64,000 nucleotides of DNA from Scytonema millei VB511283 (GCF_000817735.3 NZ_JTJC03000002.1:318242-382241), one strand, 5' to 3'. Counted from the stretch's first letter, positions 16,301 through 25,882 are shown. Numbers and translations are program-made. The notes: a model not told the origin generated them from the sequence alone.

Positions 16301-17923
16301 ATGCCTTTTAACTGGTTCCGCCGCAAACACGATGAATCTTCTACCCCACAAGAGGAGCAACCTGCTACTCCAGCACCGGAGCAGCCAGCAGATGTATCCC
16401 AGGAACAACCGGCTCCAGATGCAGCAGTAGATTACCTCAGCTTTGCCAAAGCAGCTTATAAAAGTATTCAAGAAAGGCAGCAGGCTCCTGAGAAGGGAGT
16501 TGAGGAAGCTGAGGGAGCTGAGGGAGCTGAGGAGGCTGAGGTTGTAGAAGAAGCGGCTGCCGAGTTAGCGGAATCTGAAGCAGAGTCTTCGACTCCACAA
16601 GTGGAGCCACTTGTCAATATAGAAGAACCAGTTACAGCAGAATCGATCGCAACTGAGGAAATAGCCACAATAGAAGCATCAGCGATCGCAGAGGAAACTA
16701 CCACAGCAGAAACACCAATAGAGACAACTGCACCAGAGGAAACAACACCAGAGGAAACAGCGAGCGTACCTTTTTGGGCAAGAGCAGAAGCAGATCGTCA
16801 GGCAAGGTTGGAGAGGCTAAAGGCAACTGCGATCGAGGAACCAGAACCAGAAGTATTACAGCCAGTTGCGGCAACAGAAGTTACACCTACAGCCGATACT
16901 GACTTAGCTCCTGACTTTGCTTTTGATGAAGGATTTTTGTGGTCGGCGGAGGTTCTGGCGGCGCAAGGACGGCGACCGGAAGATATTTCGCTAGAAGAGA
17001 TTACTTGGTTGAAAAAGCTACGGCAGGGTTTAGGCAAAACGCGCCGTAATATTGTCAACCAGTTAAAATCAATTGTCGGTCAAGGACCGCTGAACCAAGC
17101 AGCAGTGATGGAAATTGAAGCCCTGCTGTTGCAAGCTGATGTTGGGGTAGAGGCGACGGATTACATCATCGAAGCCTTGCAAAATCAGATCAAGCAAGCA
17201 GCCTTACCCCCAGATGCCGCGATCGCTTATCTGAAAAAGATTCTCCGAGATATGCTCGATCGCCCCCTGCAAAATTGCAGCTCTGTTTTTGTTCCAGAAA
17301 AAGATCAACTCAATATTTGGTTAATTACCGGAGTCAATGGGGCAGGTAAGACCACAACTATCGGTAAACTTGCCCATATCGCTCAAAAATCCGGCTACAA
17401 CTGCTTAATTGGGGCAGCAGATACTTTCCGCGCCGCTGCCGTGGAACAAGTGAAGGTATGGGGCGCAAGGAGCAATGTCGAAGTGATTGCCAACCCTGGT
17501 AAAAATACCGATCCAGCCGCAGTAGTATTTGATGCGATCGCTGCCGCACAAGCACGCCACACGGAATTACTGCTTGTCGATACGGCTGGAAGATTGCAAA
17601 ACAAGAAAAACTTGATGGACGAACTGAGTAAAATTCGCCGCATCGTCGATAAAAAAGCCTCTGATGCCCGTGTAGAATCCCTACTAGTTCTCGATGCTAC
17701 CCTGGGACAAAACGGCTTGCGACAGGCAGAAGTGTTTGCCCAAGCCGCTCAACTCAGTGGTGTCGTCTTAACTAAACTTGATGGTACGGCTAAGGGGGGC
17801 GTGGCTTTAGCAGTCGTGCAGCAACTCAATCTCCCAATTCGCTTCATCGGCGCTGGAGAAGGCATTGAAGATCTGCGTCCTTTTTCTAGCTACGAATTTG
17901 TAGAAGCACTGATCGGAACGTAA
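16301..17923 (+). CDS. ftsY: signal recognition particle receptor FtsY
   Basis: A 540-residue SRP receptor GTPase that docks ribosome-SRP complexes at the membrane. The first 200 residues are the acidic A region (Glu/Ala rich). The N domain begins about 225 (FLWSAEVLAAQGRRPEDI...). The G domain has GVNGAGKTTTIGKLA (P loop), DTFRAAA, DTAGRLQNKKNLM, TKLDGTAKGG and the closing GEGIEDLRPF. Part of the acidic linker (residues about 68-80, EEAEGAEGAEEAE) is coded by GAGCTGAGG-type repeats like those in the gaps near 47.1 and 49.6 kb. The family assignment is certain. Confidence 0.97.
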   Translation: MPFNWFRRKHDESSTPQEEQPATPAPEQPADVSQEQPAPDAAVDYLSFAKAAYKSIQERQQAPEKGVEEAEGAEGAEEAEVVEEAAAELAESEAESSTPQVEPLVNIEEPVTAESIATEEIATIEASAIAEETTTAETPIETTAPEETTPEETASVPFWARAEADRQARLERLKATAIEEPEPEVLQPVAATEVTPTADTDLAPDFAFDEGFLWSAEVLAAQGRRPEDISLEEITWLKKLRQGLGKTRRNIVNQLKSIVGQGPLNQAAVMEIEALLLQADVGVEATDYIIEALQNQIKQAALPPDAAIAYLKKILRDMLDRPLQNCSSVFVPEKDQLNIWLITGVNGAGKTTTIGKLAHIAQKSGYNCLIGAADTFRAAAVEQVKVWGARSNVEVIANPGKNTDPAAVVFDAIAAAQARHTELLLVDTAGRLQNKKNLMDELSKIRRIVDKKASDARVESLLVLDATLGQNGLRQAEVFAQAAQLSGVVLTKLDGTAKGGVALAVVQQLNLPIRFIGAGEGIEDLRPFSSYEFVEALIGT

Positions 17924-18071
17924 CTAGGGGCTAGGGGAAGAAAGAGAAAACTAAGGGACAAGGAAGACAAGGAAGAATTCACCTGTTCGTTCCCTACTCC
18001 CTACTCCCTCTAAATTCAGTAATACTTCGACAGCAATTGTATTGAATTTTAAGTTAAGATATCTCAACTTA
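17924..18071. other. gap before IS982 with near-palindromic target
   Basis: Repeat-derived A/G-rich sequence, then at 18051-18070 a near-perfect palindrome around GATATC (AAGTTAAGATATCTCAACTT). The IS982 element entered at its right edge. Confidence 0.5.
18065..18071. repeat. IS982 target-site duplication, left copy
   Basis: CAACTTA directly before the left inverted repeat; the identical heptamer follows the right inverted repeat at 19083-19089. Confidence 0.8.
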
Positions 18072-19082
18072 ACGTGAGTTCGACGGTGGGAGATGAGCCA
18101 AAAAGAAAAAAGAGACCTATGCTCAAAATACACAGCGCTCGGCCTCAGTTATGAATAGCACCATTGTATCTCGCCTAGATGTGACGCAAATTTTTTGTGA
18201 GGTAGACGACTTCTATCAAACCTTTGAACGACATTGGCAGCAACAGATGCTATTGACGGCAAGTTGTGGAGAACGCTTGTGTCGCTCTCGTTTAAGTCTG
18301 AGTGAGGTGATGACGATAGTAATTGCTTTTCATGGCTCGGGATATCGTACTTTTAAAGAATTCTACACGCTACAAGTCCTACCAGGCTGGCGTCAAGCTT
18401 TTCCTCATCTAGTCAGCTATACTCGTTTTGTCGAATTGATGCCTTGGTCGTTGATGCTGTTATGCTGCTTTGTACAGACCCGTAAGGGAGAAGTCACTGG
18501 CATTTCATTCATTGATTCAACTCCGATTGAGGTGTGTCATCCAAAACGTTCTAGAAGCCATCGTGTGTTTGAAGGCATGGTGGGTTGGAGCAAAAATTCG
18601 GTCGGGTGGCACTATGGGTTTAAGCTGCACCTAATTATCAATGACCGAGGCGAGTTGCTAGCTTTTAAGCTGACCCCTGGCAATGTAGATGACCGCAAGC
18701 CTGTGCCGGACTTAACCCAAGACCTAATTGGTAAGCTATTTGGCGATCGTGGTTATATATCTCAGGAATTGTTTGAGCAACTCTATCAGCAAGGCTTGGA
18801 GTTAATTACACGGCGTAAGAAGAAGATGAAGCAACAGTTGGTCAAGTTGATCGACAAAATTCTCTTACGTAAGCGAGCCTTAATTGAAACAGTTTATGAC
18901 CAACTGAAGAACATTTCTCAAATCGAGCATTCCCGACATAGAAGCATCTGGAATTTCCTGGTCAACTTGTTAGCTGGATTAACAGCTTATACTTATTTGC
19001 CCCGAAAACCTTCTCTCGATTTAGAACCCAAAGGCTTACCTGCTCTTCCTCCTGCTGTCTTTTAACCCCGTCGAACTCACGT
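18072..19082 (+). mobile_element. IS982-family insertion sequence, complete
   Basis: A 1011-base element bounded by inverted repeats (ACGTGAGTTCGACGG at the left, its complement at the right end), flanked by 7-base direct repeats CAACTTA. Size, inverted repeats and one intact transposase fit IS982. With full inverted repeats, an undamaged transposase frame and an intact target duplication, the insertion is probably recent. Confidence 0.92.
18151..19065 (+). CDS. IS982-family transposase
   Basis: A 304-residue DDE transposase. The catalytic acids can be placed in FIDSTPIEVCHPKRS (first D), GKLFGDRGYISQ (second D) and KRALIETVYDQLKNISQIEHSRHRS (E); the last block is diagnostic for IS982. Full length and uninterrupted, so probably active. 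It starts 79 bases inside the left end of the element. Confidence 0.95.
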   Translation: MNSTIVSRLDVTQIFCEVDDFYQTFERHWQQQMLLTASCGERLCRSRLSLSEVMTIVIAFHGSGYRTFKEFYTLQVLPGWRQAFPHLVSYTRFVELMPWSLMLLCCFVQTRKGEVTGISFIDSTPIEVCHPKRSRSHRVFEGMVGWSKNSVGWHYGFKLHLIINDRGELLAFKLTPGNVDDRKPVPDLTQDLIGKLFGDRGYISQELFEQLYQQGLELITRRKKKMKQQLVKLIDKILLRKRALIETVYDQLKNISQIEHSRHRSIWNFLVNLLAGLTAYTYLPRKPSLDLEPKGLPALPPAVF

Positions 19083-19089
19083 CAACTTA
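19083..19089. repeat. IS982 target-site duplication, right copy
   Basis: CAACTTA immediately after the right inverted repeat, matching 18065-18071. Confidence 0.8.
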
Positions 19090-19365
19090 ACACTATCGAT
19101 CCTGCCTATGCGTAGAAGCCCACAAAATGCAGCAACTGCGTATTTTTAGTAAAATCCAAAATTAAAATTAAAATTTTTTCAGCAACTTTGTTGTCAAAGA
19201 ATCTATACTAACAGGAGCAAAAGGGGGTAAAACACACTTTTTTTAGTGTACCTGTAGGTATATCCTTCAAAAGACATTGCTAAACTACTTAGCTATTGGT
19301 TCTATGACTCTTATTGCCTAACTTGATGGCTCACGACTACTCTCTAACATAATAAAACTAAACCC
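19090..19365. other. gap upstream of the SpoIIE phosphatase
   Basis: AT-rich, no gene seen; it must hold the promoter of the 19366 gene. Confidence 0.3.
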
Positions 19366-20763
19366 GTGTCTGTGCCTCAACCGCCCTTCCAACCCACCGA
19401 TCGAACTAGCAGCGCCGCTACTGATGTTAACCCAGTTGTAGCGCTCAAAGAACTAGTGGCGCGCCTGTATCGGGAACAGAATAAGGTACAAGATTTGCTA
19501 AGTTCCTTGGGATTTGCCCTCAGGAGCTTCAATAATTTGAATCAGTTTCTCGAACTAATTCCGTTAATAGCAACACGGGTAACGGATGCTGACGGTGGGG
19601 TATTGTTCCTCTACAAATCTAACGGTCAGGTGAGCTTGGAAAAGCTACATTGCCAAGATATTCACCAACGCAAACAAATCCGTAAAGCTTTAGAAACAGC
19701 CACGAGTGCCGTCACCACTGCACTTGCAACAGCCCAAATCGTTCCTGCTACGGCAACTTTAGATGCTCAAGTCAGCCATCACTTAGGATCGCAAATACAG
19801 TTATTTGGTACGACAATTTTAGTCAAGCAGGCAGAACGAGGAAGATTATACGTCTTTAGCAGCGATCCCGAATATACTTGGACGGAAACCAGACAGAAGT
19901 TAGTCCGACTTGTTGCCGACCAAACAGCAGTAGCAATTGAAAATGACGAACTCAAAGTAGAACTACGCAAAAAAGAGCGTCTAGACCGCGAGTTAGAAAT
20001 TGGAGCAGAAATTCAATTACGACTTTTACCTCGCCAATGTCCTAACGTCCCTGGGGTATCTCTAGCGGCGAGATGTCAGCCAGCCAACCGCGTTGGCGGA
20101 GATTACTACGACTTCATCCCAATCGAACGCAACTTGAGTCAAGCAGACGGCAAAAGTAGCAATCCCGATAGTTGCTGGGGCTTAGTAATTGGTGATGTGA
20201 TGGGCAAAGGGGTTCCAGCCGGACTCATCATGACTATGACGCGGGGAATGTTGCGCGCTGAGGCATTAAACGAACATTCTCCAGCTCGAATTTTGCAGCA
20301 TTTGAATCGGGTCATGTATACCGATTTAGAAAATTCCCATCGTTTTGTCACTTTATTCTATTCAGAATACAACCCACAGACGCGCAGGCTGACTTACAGC
20401 AATGCAGCCCATCATCCGCCCTTATTATGGCAAGCAGCTACAAAAACAGTGAAGCGCTTAGATACTTTAGAGGGCATGTTGATCGGGCTTGAAGCTCATA
20501 GCAATTACGAAGATGCTCAAGTCCAGTTAGATCCAGGAGACACAATTATTTACTATACAGACGGGTTTACTGATGCTGCCAATCAAAGAGGCGATCGCTT
20601 TGACGAAGAAAGGCTAGAACGCGAATTTAAATTTGCTTGTCGTCACTGTCAAGACCCCCAAGCAATTCTCGAATATCTTTTCGCTCAAGTTCACAAATTC
20701 ATCAGTGGCGCAACTAACCAAAATAGAGACGATATGACATTAGTAGTCATGCGAATCAACTAG
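19366..20763 (+). CDS. GAF-domain PP2C/SpoIIE-type Ser/Thr phosphatase
   Basis: A 465-residue cytosolic signalling phosphatase starting with GTG. A GAF domain covers residues about 45-200 (LIPLIATRVTDADGGVLFLY..., LVADQTAVAIENDEL), followed by a short coil (LKVELRKKERLDRELEIGAEIQ) and an SpoIIE/PP2C domain. Metal-binding acids are in RVGGDYYDF, VIGDVMGKGVPAGLIM, YYTDGFTDAAN and NRDDMTLVVMRI. Such proteins dephosphorylate anti-sigma-factor antagonists in partner-switching pathways; no partner gene lies nearby, so the target is unknown. Confidence 0.93.
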   Translation: MSVPQPPFQPTDRTSSAATDVNPVVALKELVARLYREQNKVQDLLSSLGFALRSFNNLNQFLELIPLIATRVTDADGGVLFLYKSNGQVSLEKLHCQDIHQRKQIRKALETATSAVTTALATAQIVPATATLDAQVSHHLGSQIQLFGTTILVKQAERGRLYVFSSDPEYTWTETRQKLVRLVADQTAVAIENDELKVELRKKERLDRELEIGAEIQLRLLPRQCPNVPGVSLAARCQPANRVGGDYYDFIPIERNLSQADGKSSNPDSCWGLVIGDVMGKGVPAGLIMTMTRGMLRAEALNEHSPARILQHLNRVMYTDLENSHRFVTLFYSEYNPQTRRLTYSNAAHHPPLLWQAATKTVKRLDTLEGMLIGLEAHSNYEDAQVQLDPGDTIIYYTDGFTDAANQRGDRFDEERLEREFKFACRHCQDPQAILEYLFAQVHKFISGATNQNRDDMTLVVMRIN

Positions 20764-20926
20764 TAGTTGGTAGTCGCTCAGCAAAGTCGTAATTCGTAAG
20801 TCGTAATTCGTAAGTCGTAAGTGAGAATCAACTGATAACTGGTCACTACAAATTCTATGTGTTACGACAGTCATGAACTTATGCTGCCTTTAGAAGGCAA
20901 ATACTCAGCTAGGAGATTGACTCGTT

Positions 20927-21175
20927 ATGGTTGTCGGTTCAGTTCTTCCACTCACTACTTGGTTTTCCCACTACACTCAAGTTTTGAGTTCTATATCTCA
21001 AATACTTTGGCACTTGCCTTGGCATAGTCCGCTAGCTCAAAGTATCAAAGATCCAGATCTGCTAGGTCAATGGCAGAAAGCTTTCGATCACTTTATCCAA
21101 ACAGGGCAAGTATGGGCTTTGCTAATCGGGATTTTTATTGGCTTTTTAGTCAAAAGCATGACTAGCTTTGGTTAA
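20927..21175 (+). CDS. small membrane protein, unknown
   Basis: An 82-residue protein preceded by an AGGAG ribosome-binding site. The N-terminus is moderately hydrophobic and a clear membrane segment lies near the C-terminus (VWALLIGIFIGFLV, residues about 61-74). The middle DPDLLGQWQKAFDHFIQTGQ is likely helical. No family is recognised. Its stop is followed at once by AACAGTT/ATCAGTT repeats. Confidence 0.65.
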   Translation: MVVGSVLPLTTWFSHYTQVLSSISQILWHLPWHSPLAQSIKDPDLLGQWQKAFDHFIQTGQVWALLIGIFIGFLVKSMTSFG

Positions 21176-21280
21176 CAGTTAACAGTTAGCAGTTATCAGT
21201 TATCAGTCACAACTAAGCTTTCTGTAAAGAACAAAAACCTGATTTTTACTGATAACCTCGATTACTGACACAGTGTAAAA

Positions 21281-21312
21281 GTGTAAAAATGTTACATGTA
21301 ACGTCTTTACAC
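21281..21312. repeat. inverted repeat around GTTACATGTAAC
   Basis: Outer arms GTGTAAA and TTTACAC surround a perfect 12-base palindrome GTTACATGTAAC. A closely related palindrome sits at 58413-58436 after purN. This copy lies between two convergent genes, so a bidirectional terminator or a small dispersed repeat is the likely identity. Confidence 0.65.
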
Positions 21313-21345
21313 TGGTCACTGATAACTGATAACTGTTAACTGGTC

Positions 21346-21504
21346 TTAGTTACTAGCTGCTGTATCCTCATCTTCCTCAGCTTGAGGTTGAGGTTGATTT
21401 CTACGATTCTGCATCCGACCCGTAGTTGCACGTTTACGAAACTTACGGGCATATGCCTGATTCCGTAGCGCCTTTTCTTTTTTTTGGTTACGGCGCTTAG
21501 CCAT
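21346..21504 (-). CDS. small basic conserved cyanobacterial protein
   Basis: A 52-residue protein starting MAKRRNQKKEKALRNQAYARKFRK, strongly basic in the first 40 residues with an acidic Glu/Asp tail. The frame is open upstream to 21576, but an AGGTG site lies just before the ATG at 21504, and the conserved part starts there. The composition suggests RNA or ribosome binding (inference). Such MAKRRN... proteins are widespread in cyanobacteria without assigned function. Confidence 0.75.
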   Translation of the reverse strand: MAKRRNQKKEKALRNQAYARKFRKRATTGRMQNRRNQPQPQAEEDEDTAASN

Positions 21505-21930
21505 GTTCACCTCATTATTTGTAGACAACAAAACACCACCCCTAGAGTTCCTAGAGGCGATTGGACTCACCGACATCAGCGGTATTTTCCCAGCTTAGCG
21601 GATTAATGTCATAAGTATAAACCAATCGGACTGTAGTAGTCAGCTAATTCCAACTTAGCACGCGCGATCGCTAACGGCGTTAGCAGTAGGCAGAAGCGAT
21701 CGCCACCATTTGCATTAAGAAACATTAATGAATCTCAATAGTTAATGTCGGAAAAAAGCTATAGCTAAATACAGCTCTGGGCATAGTTTTGAGTTGTAGA
21801 TCGATAAATGATAAGATGAAATTAAACTATATTAAGACATTATCAAAAGCTGGGATAGACTATCTGTCTGAGGTTTCACCGAATTTTTTCAGCATATGAA
21901 AATTTATAAATTTTAACTAACGGTTAAATA
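21505..21930. promoter_or_regulatory. divergent promoter region
   Basis: A 426-base gap between divergent genes, with two HIP1-type sites (about 21665 and 21696) and AT-rich stretches such as GATAAATGATAAGATG near 21805. No open frame worth calling. It should hold promoters for both the small basic protein and the Nudix gene. Confidence 0.4.
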
Positions 21931-22422
21931 GTGATTTTTTCTAGTTTTAAGGCGATCGCCCAACCCCTACGCCGCTGGTGGCGATTTATTCAAACTGTCA
22001 TCGGCATCATATTTCGTCATCCCGTCCCAGGCACGAGTATTATTCCCATCTTGCCTGATGGTCGTATCGTTTTGATTCGCCGTCGTGATAATGGGCTGTG
22101 GTCGCTACCAGGAGGGATGGTAGATTGGGGTGAGGATGTGGCTACGGCAGTCAAACGAGAATTAGCCGAGGAAACGGGGCTGGATTTAGTCAAAATTCGG
22201 CGACTGGTAGGAGTTTATTCCGCACCCGATCGCGATCCCCGCATCCATTCGATTTGTATTGTAGTTGAGGCAGATGTCACAGGCAGGATGAAAGTCCGCG
22301 ATCCATTAGAAGTGATGGAAGTTCGTGCATTTCCTCCTGGTGCTTTACCTCCCGGTCAACTTGCTCACGACCACAGCCAACAATTGCAGGACTATTTTGC
22401 AGGATTGACGACTTTAGCCTAG
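21931..22422 (+). CDS. Nudix hydrolase
   Basis: A 163-residue Nudix enzyme starting with GTG. The Nudix box is intact: GGMVDWGEDVATAVKRELAEETGLDL (GX5EX7REUXEEXGU, residues about 67-92). It hydrolyses a nucleoside-diphosphate-linked substrate with Mg; which one cannot be read. A short N-terminal stretch (RRWWRFIQTVIGIIF) is basic and hydrophobic and may touch the membrane. Probably single. Confidence 0.9.
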   Translation: MIFSSFKAIAQPLRRWWRFIQTVIGIIFRHPVPGTSIIPILPDGRIVLIRRRDNGLWSLPGGMVDWGEDVATAVKRELAEETGLDLVKIRRLVGVYSAPDRDPRIHSICIVVEADVTGRMKVRDPLEVMEVRAFPPGALPPGQLAHDHSQQLQDYFAGLTTLA

Positions 22423-22430
22423 CTATAGTC

Positions 22431-22527
22431 AAAAGTCAAAAGTTAAAAGTCAAACTTATCATGCCACTAGCTACCAGCAACTAACCTCTAGCCCCTGATA
22501 ACTGATAACTGATAACTGATAACTGAC
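22431..22527. repeat. AAAGTCA and AACTGAT heptamer arrays
   Basis: AAAAGTC units, CTAGC-rich units, then four to five AACTGAT copies, filling the gap between convergent Nudix and ilvH genes. Confidence 0.9.
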
Positions 22528-23052
22528 TTACGAAACTTTCGCCTCGACTTGAGACTTGAGATATTCCGTATTGACTCCCGACTCTCGCACGAGGGCAATT
22601 TTACCTGTACGGGCGACCTCTCGCAGTCCAAACTTTTGTAATAACTGCACGATCGCGACAATCTTACCAGGGTCGCCGACAACCTCTAAGGTAAGGGAGT
22701 CTTCAGCCACATCAACCACTCTGGCGCGAAAGATCTGAGCAATTTCAATCACTTCCGAGCGATTAGAGCTGGTAGCACTCACTTTAATCAACATCAATTC
22801 CCGCTCGACACAAGGAACTTCAGTGATATCTTGGACTTTGAGGACGTGGACGAGCTTATATAACTGCTTGGTCAGCTGTTCGATGACGCGATCGTCCCCA
22901 GGGACTACCATTGTAATTCGAGAGACTCCGTTTTGCTCCGCTTGACCGACAGCAAGGCTTTCAATGTTAAAGCCACGACGGGCAAATAAACCCGCAATGC
23001 GGGTTAGTACCCCCGCTTCATCTTCCACTAGAACTGAAAGGGTGTGTTTCAT
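22528..23052 (-). CDS. ilvH: acetolactate synthase small (regulatory) subunit
   Basis: A 174-residue regulatory subunit of acetohydroxyacid synthase, which carries the valine feedback site in branched-chain amino acid synthesis. The N-terminal ACT domain opens [36 protein letters not shown], and the second half has [32 protein letters not shown] and the closing [17 protein letters not shown]. Length and motifs are normal. The large subunit is not in this window. Confidence 0.96.
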   Translation of the reverse strand: MKHTLSVLVEDEAGVLTRIAGLFARRGFNIESLAVGQAEQNGVSRITMVVPGDDRVIEQLTKQLYKLVHVLKVQDITEVPCVERELMLIKVSATSSNRSEVIEIAQIFRARVVDVAEDSLTLEVVGDPGKIVAIVQLLQKFGLREVARTGKIALVRESGVNTEYLKSQVEAKVS

Positions 23053-23622
23053 GTTTAATGGTTGATGGTTGATGGTTGATGGTTGATAGTCGATGGTTTA
23101 CGGTTGCGACTCACTGCTCCCTGCTTCCTATCTGATAACTAAATTCAATCTGTTCAGCCTTATATTCTATCTCGATCTATCTCGTCTTTCGCTCTCGTAG
23201 CGGTTTTCATTTGGGGAAAACACACGATCGCGGGCGCACAACTGTGCGCCCCTACAAATGTCACGCACGCAGTCGAGAATTGCTATCAACAAATTTTTTC
23301 CTAGCTGAAAAAAATGCATGTGTTGTTGCAGGAGTTAAGCACTGAAAGCTAGAGATCTCGATTCCTCTTGCCCTCCTTGAAAAAGGAAATTCAAAGCCTC
23401 CTTTTTAAGGGTTTAGGGAATTGCCGAGTAGATAGTGAGGCTTATGGCGCGATTCTAGGTTAAAAATTAACGAAAAAAATTAAATTTAACTTAATTAAAC
23501 TTCAATTCGTGAGTTTACTCTTAAGATTATCAACTTGTGACTATATCTTCTTTCAGATAGGTGTGGCGATCGCTACGCAAACTTACACTGAGAGCAGTTA
23601 ATTACTGAAGGAGAAAAAATTT
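23053..23622. other. 570-base gap with repeats and hairpins
   Basis: No gene seen. It holds five GGTTGAT-type units (about 23056-23095), a perfect hairpin GGGCGCAC/GTGCGCCC (23232-23251), a degraded TCCTTTTTAAGGG unit (about 23390-23412), and an AT-rich tract with the probable promoter of the BON-domain gene. Confidence 0.5.
23232..23251. repeat. GGGCGCAC hairpin repeat
   Basis: Eight-base perfect arms around AACT followed by CCTAC, the shape of the GGGCGC...GCGCCCCTAC dispersed repeats of cyanobacteria. Confidence 0.6.
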
Positions 23623-23961
23623 ATGGGTTGGTTACAAAGACTGTTTGGCATGGAAAAACCGCAAAACGCTCAAGTTAATCCTACGCCACAGGCTGCTGCT
23701 GCCACTGAATCAGTTCCTCCCGAGCGTCTAGGATTGAATGGAGAATACGATCAGAGTGGTTTAGCTAAGCGTGTTGCTTTGGCATTTGATGAAGACCAAA
23801 GCTTAACTGACGTTGATACTCTCTACGTAGCTCAAACGGGCAGTACCGTGGTTTTAAAAGGTAAGGTTCCCAGCCAAGATATTTTGCAAAAAATGGTTTC
23901 TGTTGCCAGAAACGTTCAAGGCGCAACTGACGTAACTACCGATCAAGTCAGTATCGGATAA
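23623..23961 (+). CDS. BON-domain protein
   Basis: A 112-residue protein preceded by an AAGGAG site. After a short amphipathic start (MGWLQRLFGMEKP) and an Ala/Pro-rich linker, a BON domain covers residues about 50-112 (LAKRVALAFDEDQSLTDVDTLYVAQTGSTVVLKGKVPSQ..., NVQGATDVTTDQVSI). BON domains bind membranes or ligands in stress-related envelope proteins such as OsmY. There is no signal peptide, so it is probably cytoplasmic and membrane-associated (inference). Confidence 0.85.
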   Translation: MGWLQRLFGMEKPQNAQVNPTPQAAAATESVPPERLGLNGEYDQSGLAKRVALAFDEDQSLTDVDTLYVAQTGSTVVLKGKVPSQDILQKMVSVARNVQGATDVTTDQVSIG

Positions 23962-24018
23962 AAACTGATGGCTGATTGTTAATGGTTAATGGCGATACAA
24001 ACAATTAACCATTAACAA

Positions 24019-24975
24019 CTAATTATTAACTTTGTATAGAGCAAGATCGGGACGGGCAAGGAAAGAGTCTATCCAGTCCAAGACTGCTTGGTTGACTTCT
24101 TCAGGACACTCATCATGAGCGAAATGTCCTGCATTCTCTAAAATTAGAAGCTGCACGTTAGGATTGTAAGCAGCAAACTTGGGGGCGAAAGCGGGTGGAA
24201 TCATGCGGTCTTGCTGTCCCCAAATCAGTAGGATAGGAATGTTTAGATTTGACAAGATGCTCTTGACTGAAGGATCGAATTGAGAATCCAACATAGCTTT
24301 TAGCGTGGCATAGAAAGCTTGTGCCGAACCTCGGTCTTGAGCTGGTCCCAACAAAATATCTACTAATTCATCAGTTACGGCTTCAGAATTAGCATAAGCA
24401 ATGCCAGCCCAACGCTTTACCACTTGGGGGCGGCGGACAATGCGAAAAATGGTTTTAATTAATAGGGGTGAGGTGAAGAGATTTTCGATCGCGGCGATCG
24501 CAGGACGTAAAATCTTAGGTATGGCTTCCTGTCGGATCGATAGATCGGGAAGGCTAAGCATCACGATACCCTGCACCATATCGGGATGCATAGCTGCCGC
24601 TCTCAGCGACACTAGCGATCCGATAGAATTTCCAACTAAGACGACTGGATGCTGAATAAACGTGCGCCAGAAATCGTAGACTTGTTCTACCCACAGTTCT
24701 ACCTTATAGCTCACTGGAGCTTTTTCCGACGCACCAAAGCCTAACATATCCACCGCATAAACTGTGTGCTGTTCCCCTAGCACGGCTAAGTTTTGTCGCC
24801 AATGACCGATTGACGTGCCAAAGCCATGCAGTAAAATTATCGGTGTTGTCTGCGGCTGGGGTTGTTCTGGGCGAATAAAAGTATAGCGAGTCTGCCAGCC
24901 ACGCCAAATCCAGTCTCTTTGACTGCCAACCCGTTGCTGCCAGTGTAATAAGGTGTCCACGCTTGTTTTGGTCAA
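24019..24975 (-). CDS. alpha/beta fold hydrolase
   Basis: A 318-residue alpha/beta hydrolase with HGFGTSIGHWRQN (residues 50-62), the nucleophile elbow GNSIGS with Ser117, LIWGQQDRMIPP holding the acid, and AGHFAHDECPEEVN with the His. It resembles the 2527-3459 protein along its length (HGFG-S--HWR-N, GNS-GS/G, AGH--HDE-PE-VN), so the two are paralogues. Substrate unknown; chlorophyll- or lipid-ester hydrolases occur in this group. Confidence 0.9.
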   Translation of the reverse strand: MTKTSVDTLLHWQQRVGSQRDWIWRGWQTRYTFIRPEQPQPQTTPIILLHGFGTSIGHWRQNLAVLGEQHTVYAVDMLGFGASEKAPVSYKVELWVEQVYDFWRTFIQHPVVLVGNSIGSLVSLRAAAMHPDMVQGIVMLSLPDLSIRQEAIPKILRPAIAAIENLFTSPLLIKTIFRIVRRPQVVKRWAGIAYANSEAVTDELVDILLGPAQDRGSAQAFYATLKAMLDSQFDPSVKSILSNLNIPILLIWGQQDRMIPPAFAPKFAAYNPNVQLLILENAGHFAHDECPEEVNQAVLDWIDSFLARPDLALYKVNN

Positions 24976-25316
24976 GTTGAATAAAGTTATAAAATCTCTA
25001 AATTATTTTAACAATTGAGATGTTTTGATGGGAGGCGATCGCGTCTATCCTGAGAAGTTAAGGTGAGCTTAACAAATGCATGGCGATCGGAGTTCGCAAA
25101 TAGAGGAATTTCCCTACCCCTAACCAGCAGAAAAAAGTGTTATCGTGAATTGCAAGTACCAAGAAAGCCTGCTGTTTGCAATGGATTGAAGACTCTAAAT
25201 TTCCGTTCCCGAAAGCCGAGTGGTTGGTGTGAAGGTATACATAGTTGTCTTAGTCTAATAGTTGCTCAAGCTGGATTCATCCCAGTTATCTAACAAACAG
25301 TTGCTAATAATCCTAT
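24976..25316 (+). promoter_or_regulatory. infC upstream/leader region
   Basis: A 341-base gap before infC. An open frame at 25063-25293 shows no family features and is not called. Leaders of infC operons often carry regulatory structure; I see GGTTGGTGTGAAGG-type sequence around 25220 but no structure I can name. Confidence 0.35.
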
Positions 25317-25853
25317 ATGCCTGTGATTGAAAAAAGAAGACCCACAAAAGATTTACCCCAAATTAACGAACGCATTCGCTTCCCTAAGATTCGAGTCATC
25401 GATACCGATGGCAGTCAGATGGGAATTTTAACTCCCTACGAAGCACTGCAAATCGCAGAGGAAAAAGAATTAGACCTGGTTCTCCTCAGCGATAAAGCTG
25501 ACCCGCCTGTGTGCCGAATTATGGATTACGGCAAGTATAAATTCGAGCAGGAGAAGAAGGCACGGGAAGCTCGGAAGAAGCAGCATACGGCTGACGTGAA
25601 AGAAGTGAAGATGCGCTACAAGATTGAGGAACATGACTATCGAGTGCGCGTCAATCAAGCCGAACGCTTCTTGAAAGATGGCGATAAGGTGAAAGCAACT
25701 GTGATGTTCCGAGGTCGGGAAATTCAACACAGCGATTTGGCAGAAACCTTACTCAAGCGTATGGCAACGGATCTGCAAGAGGTGGGAGAGCTACAACAAG
25801 CGCCGAAGAAGGAAGGGCGCAATATGATGATGTTGATTTCTCCGAAGAAATAG
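25317..25853 (+). CDS. infC: translation initiation factor IF-3
   Basis: A 178-residue IF-3, which binds the 30S subunit, blocks premature 50S joining and proofreads the start codon. The N domain reads [29 protein letters not shown] and is followed by [20 protein letters not shown], the basic linker and the C domain [23 protein letters not shown]. Length is normal. It begins with ATG, although IF-3 genes in many bacteria use AUU. A strong hairpin follows the stop. Confidence 0.97.
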   Translation: MPVIEKRRPTKDLPQINERIRFPKIRVIDTDGSQMGILTPYEALQIAEEKELDLVLLSDKADPPVCRIMDYGKYKFEQEKKAREARKKQHTADVKEVKMRYKIEEHDYRVRVNQAERFLKDGDKVKATVMFRGREIQHSDLAETLLKRMATDLQEVGELQQAPKKEGRNMMMLISPKK

Positions 25854-25863
25854 ATCCCCCCAA

Positions 25864-25882
25864 CCCCCCTTTTTAAGGGGGG
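25864..25882 (+). terminator. CCCCCC-TTTTTAA-GGGGGG hairpin after infC
   Basis: Stem CCCCCCTT/AAGGGGGG beginning 11 bases after the infC stop, followed by CTTTTG. The same unit is at 10305-10323. Likely rho-independent terminator, or a dispersed repeat used as one. Confidence 0.7.

Noticed and set aside
25063-25293. 76-residue plus-strand open frame upstream of infC
   Set aside because: No family features, poor composition and it ends 24 bases before the IF-3 start; treated as leader.
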